From assembly GCF_021261315.1 (NCBI RefSeq), contig NZ_JAJSAX010000001.1, positions 992,001 to 1,056,000 of the forward strand: a stretch of 64,000 bases of DNA, written 5' to 3'. This stretch comes from Epilithonimonas sp. JDS (GTDB lineage: Bacteria > Bacteroidota > Bacteroidia > Flavobacteriales > Weeksellaceae). A model generated the notes under the pieces. That model had not been told where the DNA came from and did no database searches. It worked only from the letters and a program-made list of their open reading frames with translations. Of the stretch, positions 25,352 through 34,916 are shown one piece after another. The position numbers and the translations under genes were made by a program. Every line of letters begins with the position of its first letter. The stretch's first letter is position 1.

Positions 25352-27922
25352 TTATTTCTTAGCAGCAGGTTTCTTTGCCGGTGCTTTCTTCGCTGTGGTT
25401 GCTTTTTTGGTGGCTGGTTTTTTGGCTGCAGGTTTCTTTTTCTCAACGAAGGCTTTTGGGTCTTGCGCCGTGATCCATTTTTTCACCTCATCCAGGGAAA
25501 CGTCTTTCAGTTCGTCTGCTTCGTACTTGGTGTCGTCCTTCTTTTTCGGGATCTTGTGGATGTTCTTGCCGTGTTTCACGATCGGTCCCCATCTCGCATT
25601 CTCGATGGAGATCTTTTCTGCTTCCCAATGCTGGATGTATCGGTTGGCTTCTTTCTCCAGTTTCGCATCGATGAGTTCATTGATGTCGCTTTGGGATAGA
25701 TTATCGAAGTTGTAGCGTTTCGGAACGTTGATGAAGATACTTTGGTATTTGATAAACGGTCCGAATCTTCCGGTTCCTTTCGTCACTGGTTCACCTTTGT
25801 AGCTTGCGATTGGCGCGTCTGCCACTTTCTTTTCGTTGATGATCTCCTCCGCACGGTTTTGATCCACGGAAAGCGGGTCTTCACCTTTCGGAATGCTGAT
25901 GTAGATCTCGCCCCATTTCACATAAGGTCCGAATCTTCCAACACCAACAGCAACCGGTTGTCCGTCCACTTCTTTCAAATCAAAAGGCAATCTGAACACT
26001 TCCAAAGCGTCTTCCAAAGTGATGGTCGCAATATTTTGATGTGCCATCAATGAGGCGAAGATCGGCTTCTCTTCGTCATCTTGTTCTCCGATCTGGATCA
26101 TCGGTCCGAATCTTCCGATCCTGGCGTGAACATTCTTACCAGATTTCGGATCAACACCTAGGATTCTTTCGCCATTCGCGCGGTCTGCATTTTCCTCAAC
26201 ATCTTCGATCCTTGGATGGAATTTGGAATAGAAATCCGTCATCATTTCTTTCCATTTCTGGTCACCACTTGCAATGTGGTCAAAACTTTCCTCCACTTTC
26301 GCCGTGAAACCATAATCCAAGATCTCAGCAAAATTATTGGTCAGGAAATCATTCACAACCTCACCAATATCGGTTGGGATGAATTTATTCTTATCACCAC
26401 CAAATTTCTCCTGAAGCACCTCTTTTTTGACACCAGATTTCCCCAATGTCATTTTTACGATTTCTCTCGTTTGTGGCTCGAGTTCTCTTTTATCTACATA
26501 CTCACGATTCTGAATGGTCTGAATGGTCGGCGCATAAGTCGATGGACGACCGATGCCTAACTCTTCCAGTTTCTTCACCAAGCCAGCTTCCGTAAATCTT
26601 GCGGATGGTCTCGTGAACTTTTCTGTAGCGGTAATTTTTTTATAGTCTAAAGCTTCGCCAACGGAAACTTTTGGTAACAATTTTTCGTTGCTTTCGTCAT
26701 CTTCATCCTCTGTTTTCACAATACCATAAGCCTTTAGGAAACCATCAAAAATGATGACCTCACCTTGTGCTTCGAAATGTTGTGGCAACTTGGCATTTCC
26801 AATTTCGATCACGGTTTTCTCGATCTTCGCATTCTCCATTTGAGAAGCCAAAGTTCGTCTGTAGATCAATTGGTATAATTTGTTCAACTGCGCATCACCA
26901 ATGGATTTCAAAGCGAAATCTGTCGGGCGGATCGCCTCGTGGGCTTCCTGTGCAGAAGATGATTTTGTGGTATAATTTCTTGGTTTGGAATAATTCTCAC
27001 CGTATTCTGAGATGATCTGCGCCTTAGCACCATTGATGGCTTCCTGAGATAGATTCACGGAATCCGTTCTCATATACGTGATGAATCCTTCCTCATAAAG
27101 TCTCTGCGCCAAACGCATTGTGGAAGTTACGTTGTAACCCAATCTGGAAGAAGCTTCCTGTTGCAAAGTCGAAGTCGTGAACGGTGCAGAAGCTGTTCTG
27201 GTTCCTGGTTTGGTCTCCACATTCAGAACTTTGAAGTCTGTGGTTTTGGCCAAATTTAGGAAGTTCTCTGCATCTGATTCTTTTTCGAAATCTTTTTTCA
27301 ATTTCGCCAAGATCTCCTGTTGTACATTATTAAGGAAAATCCCTTCCAGTTTGAAACTTGGTTTCGGCGTAAACTCGCGGATCTCTTTTTCTCTCTCAAC
27401 GACCAATCTTACAGCAACAGATTGCACACGTCCTGCAGAAAGTCCGGTTTTTACTTTTTTCCAGAGAACCGGTGACATTTCGAAACCTACGATTCTGTCC
27501 AGAACGCGTCTTGCCTGTTGTGCATTGACCAAATTCTGGTCGATATCTCTTGGATTGTCGATCGCTTTCAAGATCGCATTTTTGGTGATCTCGTGGAAAA
27601 CGATTCTTTTTCTATTTTCAGGTTTAAGTTTCAGTTCGTCTGCCAAATGCCAGGCAATCGCTTCACCTTCACGGTCCTCATCGGAAGCAAGCCAAACCAT
27701 ATCGGCTTTTTTCACAGAGGCTTTCAATTCTGCCACCAATTTCTTCTTATCAGCAGACACTTCATAGTCGGGCGTGAAATTCGACAAGTCGATTCCCATT
27801 CCTTTTTTAGGCAGATCGCGAATATGTCCAAAGCTGGATTTGACCTCGAAATCTGAACCTAAATATTTCTGAATAGTTTTTGCTTTTGCCGGAGATTCGA
27901 CGATCACTAAGTTTTTTGGCAT
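25352..27922 (-). CDS. topA: DNA topoisomerase I
   Basis: Relaxes negative supercoils by cutting one strand. 856 residues: Toprim domain (NLVIVESPAKAKT at 4-16, acidic DEDRE at 81-85), the IA core with the active-site tyrosine in ITYMRTDS (Tyr283), then C-terminal topo repeats each holding GRFGP or ARWGP (about 590-790). There are no cysteine zinc fingers. The tail (about 825-856) is a Lys/Ala/Pro-rich histone H1-like extension, common in flavobacterial TopA. Essential housekeeping gene bounded by a strong terminator. Confidence 0.97.
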   Translation of the reverse strand: MPKNLVIVESPAKAKTIQKYLGSDFEVKSSFGHIRDLPKKGMGIDLSNFTPDYEVSADKKKLVAELKASVKKADMVWLASDEDREGEAIAWHLADELKLKPENRKRIVFHEITKNAILKAIDNPRDIDQNLVNAQQARRVLDRIVGFEMSPVLWKKVKTGLSAGRVQSVAVRLVVEREKEIREFTPKPSFKLEGIFLNNVQQEILAKLKKDFEKESDAENFLNLAKTTDFKVLNVETKPGTRTASAPFTTSTLQQEASSRLGYNVTSTMRLAQRLYEEGFITYMRTDSVNLSQEAINGAKAQIISEYGENYSKPRNYTTKSSSAQEAHEAIRPTDFALKSIGDAQLNKLYQLIYRRTLASQMENAKIEKTVIEIGNAKLPQHFEAQGEVIIFDGFLKAYGIVKTEDEDDESNEKLLPKVSVGEALDYKKITATEKFTRPSARFTEAGLVKKLEELGIGRPSTYAPTIQTIQNREYVDKRELEPQTREIVKMTLGKSGVKKEVLQEKFGGDKNKFIPTDIGEVVNDFLTNNFAEILDYGFTAKVEESFDHIASGDQKWKEMMTDFYSKFHPRIEDVEENADRANGERILGVDPKSGKNVHARIGRFGPMIQIGEQDDEEKPIFASLMAHQNIATITLEDALEVFRLPFDLKEVDGQPVAVGVGRFGPYVKWGEIYISIPKGEDPLSVDQNRAEEIINEKKVADAPIASYKGEPVTKGTGRFGPFIKYQSIFINVPKRYNFDNLSQSDINELIDAKLEKEANRYIQHWEAEKISIENARWGPIVKHGKNIHKIPKKKDDTKYEADELKDVSLDEVKKWITAQDPKAFVEKKKPAAKKPATKKATTAKKAPAKKPAAKK

Positions 27923-27937
27923 CTAGAAAAATTTTTG

Positions 27938-27945
27938 CAAAAGTA
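27938..27945 (-). promoter_or_regulatory. candidate -7 element (TACTTTTG) of topA
   Basis: TACTTTTG on the minus strand matches TANNTTTG and lies about 16 bases before the ATG, which would give a very short leader. No clear -33 element. Confidence 0.5.
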
Positions 27946-28085
27946 GAGGTTTTTTTTTAGACCACTCATTTCGTGCTCTCGATTTTAAAATTTGTTACTA
28001 TTAATTATATCAATGAAAGCCGTAAACCATCCTTTCCGAATAATGGATTTAGGAATAAGATTTTCACATTGCGGTCGAGGATTTA

Positions 28086-28116
28086 TTGATTTTGAAAACT
28101 TAAAATACTACATTTG
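28086..28116 (+). promoter_or_regulatory. candidate promoter of the antitoxin gene
   Basis: TTG (28086-28088), 20 bases, then TACATTTG (28109-28116); about 42 bases before the chosen antitoxin start. Confidence 0.6.
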
Positions 28117-28157
28117 TATTGAATATCATATTAAAGTTATTTAAATCATTAATTAAA

Positions 28158-28376
28158 ATGCCAACACAAGATATTTTCATCATAGAGCCCAACACTTCTG
28201 AAGAAGCGGATGCTTTGAAGGCATTTGCTAAAGCATTGAAGTTAAAATTTCAGATTTCCAAAAAAGACAAGAGCGAGATTCTCCTAGACCTGCAAGAAGC
28301 TGTGAAGGAGCTTAATCTTGTAAAAAAAGGTAAAACAAAAGCAAGAGATGCGCAAGAACTTTTGAATGAGCTATAA
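28158..28376 (+). CDS. type II antitoxin, RelB-like
   Basis: 72 residues from the ATG of MPTQDIFIIEPNTSEE; the in-frame ATG 13 codons earlier lies at the -7 element and gives an odd hydrophobic start. The middle (ADALKAFAKALKLKFQIS) is the usual short helix of flavobacterial RelB-like antitoxins, and the end (ARDAQELLNEL) the toxin-binding helix. Its end overlaps the toxin start by 11 bp, the normal arrangement. The partner toxin is broken, so this is an orphan antitoxin. Confidence 0.75.
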   Translation: MPTQDIFIIEPNTSEEADALKAFAKALKLKFQISKKDKSEILLDLQEAVKELNLVKKGKTKARDAQELLNEL

Positions 28377-28589
28377 TATTAAAACCATTTCAGTTTTTGA
28401 CAAGAACCTAAAGAAACTGGCGAAAAAATACTCATCCATCAAAACAGATTTTGCAGAACTTTTGGAAAGTCTTCGTTACATTTCATCATCCAAGACGAAA
28501 CAATTTATCTCTTAACAATTTATGACAAGTCCGAACAAGGAGCAATCACCGACAAACAAATTCGCGATTTGATAAATCTGATAGAATAA
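28366..28589 (+). pseudogene. RelE-type toxin, internal deletion and frame change
   Basis: The first frame gives MSYNIKTISVFDKNLKKLAKKYSSIKTDFAELLESL, the typical RelE start, then runs out of frame after LRYISSSKTK and stops at 28515. A second frame carries the normal C-terminus (DETIYLLTIYDKSEQGAITD and KQIRDLINLIE). Compared with intact relatives, the central part with the catalytic basic residues (about 40 codons) is missing at the join near 28474. The toxin is therefore inactive. Assignment rests on recognising both ends of the family. Confidence 0.75.
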
Positions 28590-28592
28590 CAA

Positions 28593-31500
28593 ATGCATCG
28601 CTTTTTCATTCATTTATATTATCTGATTGCCAAAAACAGAATCCTTTCCGTTGCCGTTGCGATGGGAGTTGCTTTTCTGTGCTTGTTTTTTGCATCGAAA
28701 ATCAATTTTGAAGAAGATATCAATCAGATTATCCCAAAAAGTGAAAAGTCTGACCTCACGGCGAAAGTTCTTAAACAACTTAATTTCTCTGACAAAATCA
28801 TCGTCATCATCGAAAAGAAATCGAAAGACGACAATTTCCAGTTATCCGAAACGGCTGATTCATTTTTAGAAAAAACAAAGCCTTTAGAGCAATACATCAG
28901 TTCCGTTCAGGGAAAGGTAAATGATAATGAGATTTCCGAAACGTTTGATTTTGTCAATCAGAATCTCCCATTGTTTTTAGACGAAAACGATTATCTGGAA
29001 ATTGAAAGAAAACTCAACAAAGACAGCATTGCTAAACAGGTCGAGAACAATTACGTTTCTTTGGTTTCGCCAACAAGTTTGGTAACGAAAGATTTTATTA
29101 AAAAAGATCCTTTGGGAATTACTTTTCTCGGAATTAAAAAACTGAATGCTTTAAACATCAGCAAAGATTTCAAGCTTGAAGATAATTACATTGTTACCAA
29201 AGACGGGAAAAACCTTCTGCTTTTCATTGAACCTAAAAATAAAAGCAACGATACTAAAAACAACGAAACATTTGTCAATCAGTTAAACGAAATCAAAGAC
29301 AACCTCAACAAAGAATTCAAAGGTAAAACTGAACTGAGTTATTTTGGTTCGCCGGTAATTGCGGTTGCCAATGCCCAGCAAATCAAGAAAGATATTCAAA
29401 ACACGGTCATTATTTCGATGACGGTTTTGCTAATTTTACTGATTTATTATTTCCGAAATTTTTTCACCCCGATTATCGTTTTCCTGCCGACCTTATTCTC
29501 TGTTTTGTTGGCGTTGATGGTTTTGTATTTTATTAAAGATAAAATTTCAGCCATTTCATTGAGCGTTGGTGCGATTTTGATAGGGATTACGATTGACTAT
29601 GCGCTTCACATTCTCACGCATTACAAGCACAACAACAATATTGAAGAGCTTTACAAAGAAATTACACAGCCAATAATTTTAAGTAGTGCAACCACGGCGG
29701 TTTCATTTTTATGCTTGGTTTTTGTACGTTCGGAAGCTTTGAAAGATTTGGGACTTTTCGCATCGATTACGGTTTTATTTTCTTCCGTTTTAGCTTTAAT
29801 CATTGTTCCGCAACTGTATCACCCGAAAGAAAAATCAGATACATTAAACACCAACTTCATTGATAAAATCGGGCATTATCCTTACGAAAAAAACAAGCCG
29901 TTGATTATCGGCTGTTCGCTTGTGATTATTGCGTGTTTGTTTGGTTTCCGTCACGTGGGTTTCAATGAAAACATTGGCGACTTAAATTACATTCCGAAAG
30001 AATTAAAAATCAGTGAGGCGAAACTTGAAAAACTGTCAGACATCACCTCAAAATCCATCTACACGATTTCTTACGGAAACTCTGAGGAAGAAGCTCTCGC
30101 AAGAAATTCAGATTTGAGCCAGTTTCTGGATAAAGAAAAAAAAGAAGGCAAAATTTTAAGTTATAATTCGCTTGGAAATGTTGTTTTGTCTAAAGAAGAC
30201 CAGCAGAAAAAAGTAGCAATCTGGCAAAATTTCTGGAACGATAATAAGAAGAACTCCACAATTTCTGAATTGGTTTCGAATGGGAACAAATTCGGTTTCA
30301 ACAGTTCGGCTTTTGACCAGTTTAATGAAAATTTAAATAAATCCTATTCTACTTTAAGTCTCAAAGATTACGAAAAAATAAAAGCGCTTCAAATCTCAGA
30401 ATTCCTGAGTCAGGAAAATGGTTTTTACACCGTTTCGAATGTGGTAAAAGTAGACGAAAATAAAAGAGATGCCTTCATACAAGACATTGAAAAGAAACAC
30501 GACGCCATCGCCATCGACCGTCAGCAGATGAATGAGAACTTTTTGGGATTGCTGAAAAGAGATTTCAATACGTTGATTAATTACTCTCTGTTGGCAATTC
30601 TCCTGACCATTATCGTTTTCTTCAGAAATTTTGAACTGACTTTGTTGACAATGTTTCCAATTGTTTTAACTGGAGTTGTGACGGCGGGAATTTTATATTT
30701 CTTAGGATTGGAACTCAATATTTTCAGTACCGTTGTCTGCACATTGGTTTTCGGGGTTGGTGACGATTTCAGTATTTTCCTCACGAAAGCAATGCAGAAA
30801 GAACATACGACAGGAAAAAATGAACTTCCGACGTACAGAATTTCGATTATTTTGGCAGTCTTCACCACGATTTTATCTATCGGTTCTTTGATTTTCGCAA
30901 AACATCCCGCATTGCATTCTTTGGCTTTAGTCGCTTTGATTGGAATGCTTTCCGTGATTATCATTACCTCAACTTTATATCCGTTTTGGTTTAGATTTTT
31001 AATTATTAATAGACAGAAAAAAGGTTTGTCGCCAATTACGCTCAGACTGTTTTTTCATTCCGTGATTCTCTTTATTTATTATGGTTTGGGAGGATTGATG
31101 TTCTCTGCGCTTGGAAGTATTTTCGTGAAAAATGCGAAAGGAAAAACTTTGGATATCATCAAATTGATTTTAGCCAAGTTTATGAAATCGGTCCTTTACG
31201 GAAATCCATTTGTGAAGAAGAAAGTCATTGCAAATCCGAACGAAGATTTCAGCAAACCAGCGATTATCATTGCAAATCACACCTCTTTTCTCGACACTTT
31301 GGCGATTGGAATGACAACGCACAAAATCGTTTATCTCGTGAACGATTGGGTTTATGATTCGCCTATTTTTGGAAAACTCGTGAAAGCTTTAGGGTTTTTC
31401 CCAGTTTCTCAAGGCATCGAAAATGGGAAGGAAAAATTGAAAGAAAAGATTGACCAAGGTTATTCGCTTGTCGTTTTTCCGGAAGCTGAAAGGTCCTATA

Positions 31501-32246
31501 CCAATGATATCAAACGTTTTCACAAGGGCGCATTTTATTTGGCCGAAGAATTTAGTTTAGACATTTTGCCGATTTACATTCACGGGAATTCTGAGGTTTT
31601 ACCGAAAGGCGATTTCATTATTTATGATGGAAGTATTACGGTGAAAGTTGGTGAAAGAATCAGCAAGGATGATTTGACTTTTGGAATGACATATAAAGAG
31701 CGAGCGAAAAACATCAATGCTGATTTCCGAAAAGAATTTGCGAAACTGAGAAACGAAATTGAGGACGAAGATTATTTCAAAAAGAAATTATTCCTGAGTT
31801 TCCTTTACAAAGAGACTGAAGTTGTAAAGGCTGTGAAAGCTGATTTCAGTGAAAACAAATCGGTTTATTTTGAATTGAATAAATACATTCCAAAAGACGC
31901 GGTAATTCTTCATATTGCTGATGACTTCGGACAAAAGGACTTTCTCTTGACGTTTCAACAAGCTGGAAGAAAGATATTTAGTTTTATTAAAAATAAGGAG
32001 AATCGAGAAATCGCTGAACAAAATTATCTTGTCAAAAGACGAAAAATCAATTACATCGAAAACCTTTCTGACATTACTAAAACCATTGATTTACTCCTAA
32101 TCTCTGACCAAAATTTCGACCTTTCTGAAATACCGAATTTACCGGAAACCATCATTTTTCTCAATACAGGAAATACACTTTCCAACAATCTCAATTTTAA
32201 CTTAGCACACAATTCAGAATCAATTAAAGTATTAAGACGCAAATAA
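28593..32246 (+). CDS. MMPL-type transporter fused to a PlsC-type acyltransferase
   Basis: 1217 residues in three parts. Residues about 1-800 are an RND/MMPL exporter with two six-helix membrane blocks and two external loops. Residues about 840-1060 are a PlsC-like acyltransferase with HTSFLD (HX4D, His896 and Asp901) and FPEAERS (about 962-968, the PEGTRS-like block). Residues about 1065-1217 form a small soluble domain I cannot place; it may be a degenerate nucleotide-binding fold. In flexirubin and aryl-polyene clusters such proteins are thought to join or export the pigment lipid. It follows the toxin remnant by 3 bp and opens the flexirubin cluster. Confidence 0.85.
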   Translation: MHRFFIHLYYLIAKNRILSVAVAMGVAFLCLFFASKINFEEDINQIIPKSEKSDLTAKVLKQLNFSDKIIVIIEKKSKDDNFQLSETADSFLEKTKPLEQYISSVQGKVNDNEISETFDFVNQNLPLFLDENDYLEIERKLNKDSIAKQVENNYVSLVSPTSLVTKDFIKKDPLGITFLGIKKLNALNISKDFKLEDNYIVTKDGKNLLLFIEPKNKSNDTKNNETFVNQLNEIKDNLNKEFKGKTELSYFGSPVIAVANAQQIKKDIQNTVIISMTVLLILLIYYFRNFFTPIIVFLPTLFSVLLALMVLYFIKDKISAISLSVGAILIGITIDYALHILTHYKHNNNIEELYKEITQPIILSSATTAVSFLCLVFVRSEALKDLGLFASITVLFSSVLALIIVPQLYHPKEKSDTLNTNFIDKIGHYPYEKNKPLIIGCSLVIIACLFGFRHVGFNENIGDLNYIPKELKISEAKLEKLSDITSKSIYTISYGNSEEEALARNSDLSQFLDKEKKEGKILSYNSLGNVVLSKEDQQKKVAIWQNFWNDNKKNSTISELVSNGNKFGFNSSAFDQFNENLNKSYSTLSLKDYEKIKALQISEFLSQENGFYTVSNVVKVDENKRDAFIQDIEKKHDAIAIDRQQMNENFLGLLKRDFNTLINYSLLAILLTIIVFFRNFELTLLTMFPIVLTGVVTAGILYFLGLELNIFSTVVCTLVFGVGDDFSIFLTKAMQKEHTTGKNELPTYRISIILAVFTTILSIGSLIFAKHPALHSLALVALIGMLSVIIITSTLYPFWFRFLIINRQKKGLSPITLRLFFHSVILFIYYGLGGLMFSALGSIFVKNAKGKTLDIIKLILAKFMKSVLYGNPFVKKKVIANPNEDFSKPAIIIANHTSFLDTLAIGMTTHKIVYLVNDWVYDSPIFGKLVKALGFFPVSQGIENGKEKLKEKIDQGYSLVVFPEAERSYTNDIKRFHKGAFYLAEEFSLDILPIYIHGNSEVLPKGDFIIYDGSITVKVGERISKDDLTFGMTYKERAKNINADFRKEFAKLRNEIEDEDYFKKKLFLSFLYKETEVVKAVKADFSENKSVYFELNKYIPKDAVILHIADDFGQKDFLLTFQQAGRKIFSFIKNKENREIAEQNYLVKRRKINYIENLSDITKTIDLLLISDQNFDLSEIPNLPETIIFLNTGNTLSNNLNFNLAHNSESIKVLRRK

Positions 32247-32287
32247 TAAATTTGAAAATCTTATTTTTGTTTTTATATTAAATTCTG

Positions 32288-33199
32288 ATGCAGAAAAACA
32301 TACTTGTCATTTATTATTCTCAGACCGGACAACTGGAAGATATCGTAAAAAATGTCGCCAAGCCGTTCGAAAATAATGAACAATACAAAGTCACCTATTA
32401 TAACATTCAACTGAAAAAAGACTTCCCTTTTCCTTGGTCAGGCGATGTTTTTTTCAACACTTTCCCCGAATCTTACCTTCAAATTCCGAGCGACATCTAT
32501 CCGCCTTCGGATGAAGTTTTGAACACCAAATTCGATTTGATTCTTTTCGGCTATCAGGTTTGGTATCTCACGCCATCAATTCCGGTTATTTCATTTTTGA
32601 AAAGTGGATTTGCTGAAAATATCCTGAAAGACACGCCAATCGTGACCATCTCCGGAACCCGAAATATGTGGATGCTTTCCCAGGAAAAGCTGAAAGTCTA
32701 TTTGAAAAGAATGAACGCCAAATTGGTCGGAAACATCGCATTGGTGGACAGACACGACAATTACACCAGCGTTTTGACGATTCTCAAATGGCTTACCACC
32801 GGAAAAAAAGAAGCTTCCGGAATGCTGCCAGCCGCCGGCGTTTCCGACGAGGAAATTAATGGCGCAGGGAAATACGGCGAAATCATCAAAAGATATTTAG
32901 ACAAAGGCGATTTTGCCAATCTTCAACCCGATTTAGTAAAAAATGGTGCCGTGGAAATCCGTCCTTTTCTTGTGAGAATGGAAAAAGTGGGAAACAAAAT
33001 TTTCACCATTTGGAGCAAATTGATTATCAATAAAAAAGAAAAACGACCTTTGCTGATAAAATTCTTTAAGGTATATTTGATGACGGCAATCTGGGTAGTC
33101 TCACCAATAGTTTTGGTATTCCATTTGCTGTTGACGCCTATTTTGTGGTTCAAAAGAAAAAAACAGAGAGAATATTTACAAGGAATAAATTTAAAATAA
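32288..33199 (+). CDS. darA: DarA, dialkylresorcinol condensing enzyme
   Basis: 303 residues: a flavodoxin-like opening (ILVIYYSQTGQLEDIVKNV), middle strands with FDLILFGYQVWYLTPSIPV and TISGTRNMW, and a hydrophobic helix near the C-terminus (about 265-290) that may attach it to the membrane. Matches the DarA family of dialkylresorcinol clusters, in which DarA and DarB condense a beta-keto fatty acyl thioester with a second acyl chain and form the resorcinol ring. Followed by darB after 3 bp. The family was first described in dialkylresorcinol producers such as Pseudomonas and in flexirubin-producing Bacteroidetes. Confidence 0.88.
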   Translation: MQKNILVIYYSQTGQLEDIVKNVAKPFENNEQYKVTYYNIQLKKDFPFPWSGDVFFNTFPESYLQIPSDIYPPSDEVLNTKFDLILFGYQVWYLTPSIPVISFLKSGFAENILKDTPIVTISGTRNMWMLSQEKLKVYLKRMNAKLVGNIALVDRHDNYTSVLTILKWLTTGKKEASGMLPAAGVSDEEINGAGKYGEIIKRYLDKGDFANLQPDLVKNGAVEIRPFLVRMEKVGNKIFTIWSKLIINKKEKRPLLIKFFKVYLMTAIWVVSPIVLVFHLLLTPILWFKRKKQREYLQGINLK

Positions 33200-33202
33200 A
33201 AG

Positions 33203-34342
33203 ATGAGCAACGTATACATCACAAAATCATCCACATACTTACCCAACGACCCGGTTTCCAATGACGAAATGGAAACACATCTGGGATTGGTCAACAATAA
33301 ACCCTCCAAAGCCAGAGCCTTGATTTTGAGAAATAATCAAATCAAAACAAGATATTACGCTCTCGACAAAAACGGACAACCAACGCATACCAATGCTCAA
33401 ATCACTGCAAATGCAATTGAAGGCCTTTTTGATGAGAATTTCAAAAAAGAAGATATGGAACTTTTGTCTTGCGGAACGACTTCTGCAGACCAAATCCAGC
33501 CTTCGCACGCCTCAATGGTTCACGGCGAACTGAACATTGGAAAATCTGTAGAAATCAACACATCTATGGGACTTTGCAACTCCGGTATGAATGCTCTAAA
33601 CTATGGATTTCTTTCCGTGAAAGCGGGCGTAAAAGAAAATGCCGTTTGTGTAGGTTCGGAAAGATTTTCTTCCTGGATGACGGCGGACAAATTTGACCAC
33701 GAAGCAGAAAACCTGAAACTTTTGGAAGAAAGACCAATCGTAGCCTTCAAAAGAGAATTCCTACGATGGATGTTGTCTGACGGCGCAGGTGCATTCTTGC
33801 TTGAAAATAAGCCAAGAGAAAATGAAACATCTCTCAGAATTGAATGGATTGATTTCTATTCTTATGCACACCAAATCGAAGCTTGTATGTATTCCGGCTG
33901 TGAAAAACAGGAAGATGGAAGCCTGAAATCTTGGGCAGATTACCCTTCTGACGAATGGTTGAAACAATCGATTTTCGCTTTGAAACAGGATACGAAAATC
34001 CTTGACAAATATATCTTGGTAAAAGGTGCAGAAAGTTTGAGAACATCTTTCGACAAACATCAGTTGGACCCGGAAACTGTGGACCACGTTTTGGCGCACA
34101 TCTCTTCCGGTTACTTCAAAGATGGATTGAAAGAGGAATTCGCCAATGTAGGTTTGGATTTCCCTTGGGAAAAATGGTTCTACAACCTTTCCGAAGTTGG
34201 GAACATCGGTGCTGGTTCTATCTTCATCGCTGTTGAACAATTGATGAATTCTGGAAAATTGAAGAAAGGTGAAAAAATCCTTCTTTGCGTTCCGGAAAGT
34301 GGAAGATTCGCTTACTCTTGTGCCTTATTAACGGTTTGCTAA
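33203..34342 (+). CDS. darB: DarB, ketoacyl synthase III-like
   Basis: 379 residues of the FabH/thiolase fold. The catalytic triad is visible: Cys125 in SMGLCNSG, His299 in VDHVLAHISS and Asn334 in EVGNIGAGSI. With DarA it makes the dialkylresorcinol (or cyclohexanedione precursor) half of flexirubin. A GSERFSSWM loop and long insertions distinguish it from primary FabH. The next gene starts on its stop codon (TAATG). Confidence 0.9.
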   Translation: MSNVYITKSSTYLPNDPVSNDEMETHLGLVNNKPSKARALILRNNQIKTRYYALDKNGQPTHTNAQITANAIEGLFDENFKKEDMELLSCGTTSADQIQPSHASMVHGELNIGKSVEINTSMGLCNSGMNALNYGFLSVKAGVKENAVCVGSERFSSWMTADKFDHEAENLKLLEERPIVAFKREFLRWMLSDGAGAFLLENKPRENETSLRIEWIDFYSYAHQIEACMYSGCEKQEDGSLKSWADYPSDEWLKQSIFALKQDTKILDKYILVKGAESLRTSFDKHQLDPETVDHVLAHISSGYFKDGLKEEFANVGLDFPWEKWFYNLSEVGNIGAGSIFIAVEQLMNSGKLKKGEKILLCVPESGRFAYSCALLTVC

Positions 34343-34773
34343 TGGAAAGCAACTTACCAAATTCCGACAAAGATTTTGTAGAAAGTCTTATTCCACAACG
34401 ATTTCCTTTTGTAATGGTTGGCGAAGTTTCCGACTATTCGGAGAATCACGTGGTTTCCGGATTTACCATTAAGGAAGATAATATTTTCGTGAGCGAAGGC
34501 ATTTTCCAGGCTTCTGGTTTGATAGAACATCAGGCTCAAACTGTGGCTTTGCATACGGGTTACAAATATTTTCTTTTGGGTAAGGAATCGCCGACTGGTT
34601 ACATCGGCGCTATCAAATCTGTTGAAGTTGACAGCTTACCAAAAGTAGGCGACCAATTGATTTCTGAAGCGACAATCCTGAACGAAATGATGGGCGTCAC
34701 TCTGGTTGAAATCGTGACGAAAATCAATGAAACCGTGATTGCAAAATCGCAGATGAAAACCGTTGTGAAATAA
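34342..34773 (+). CDS. FabZ-like hotdog protein, catalytic His missing (first)
   Basis: 143 residues from the ATG overlapping the darB stop. It keeps the FabZ-type LIPQRFPFVMVGEV opening and the helix with the catalytic Glu (SGLIEHQAQTVAL), but the GHFPG loop with the catalytic His is absent: the sequence goes through DNIFVSEGIF. It therefore cannot act as a normal 3-hydroxyacyl-ACP dehydratase on its own. A His-keeping relative is encoded at 46397-46771, so a heteromer is possible. Aryl-polyene pathways use paired dehydratases of this kind. Confidence 0.75.
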   Translation: MESNLPNSDKDFVESLIPQRFPFVMVGEVSDYSENHVVSGFTIKEDNIFVSEGIFQASGLIEHQAQTVALHTGYKYFLLGKESPTGYIGAIKSVEVDSLPKVGDQLISEATILNEMMGVTLVEIVTKINETVIAKSQMKTVVK

Positions 34774-34780
34774 AAAAATA

Positions 34781-34906
34781 AACCACAAAAGTCACAAAAG
34801 AAAAAATTAATTAGTCTAAGTTCAAAAAAGACAGTTTTAAAACGATTATCTTTTTTGAACTTTTTAAAAATAAAAAATAGCAAAAGCTTTTGTGACTTTT
34901 GTGGTT
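34781..34906. repeat. nested perfect inverted repeat (TTTGTGGTT family)
   Basis: Outer arms of 20 bp, perfect (34781-34800 with 34887-34906), inner arms of 12 bp, perfect (34820-34831 with 34849-34860), and a central GTTTTAAAAC palindrome. The end motif TTTGTGGTTAAAA also occurs at the other repeats around the GxxExxY gene. It fills the whole gap between two dehydratase-like genes. Confidence 0.85.
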
Positions 34907-34916
34907 AAAATAAAAT

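Noticed and set aside
28018-28144. 42-codon ORF upstream of the antitoxin
   Set aside because: It overlaps the antitoxin promoter, has no recognisable content and no good start context.
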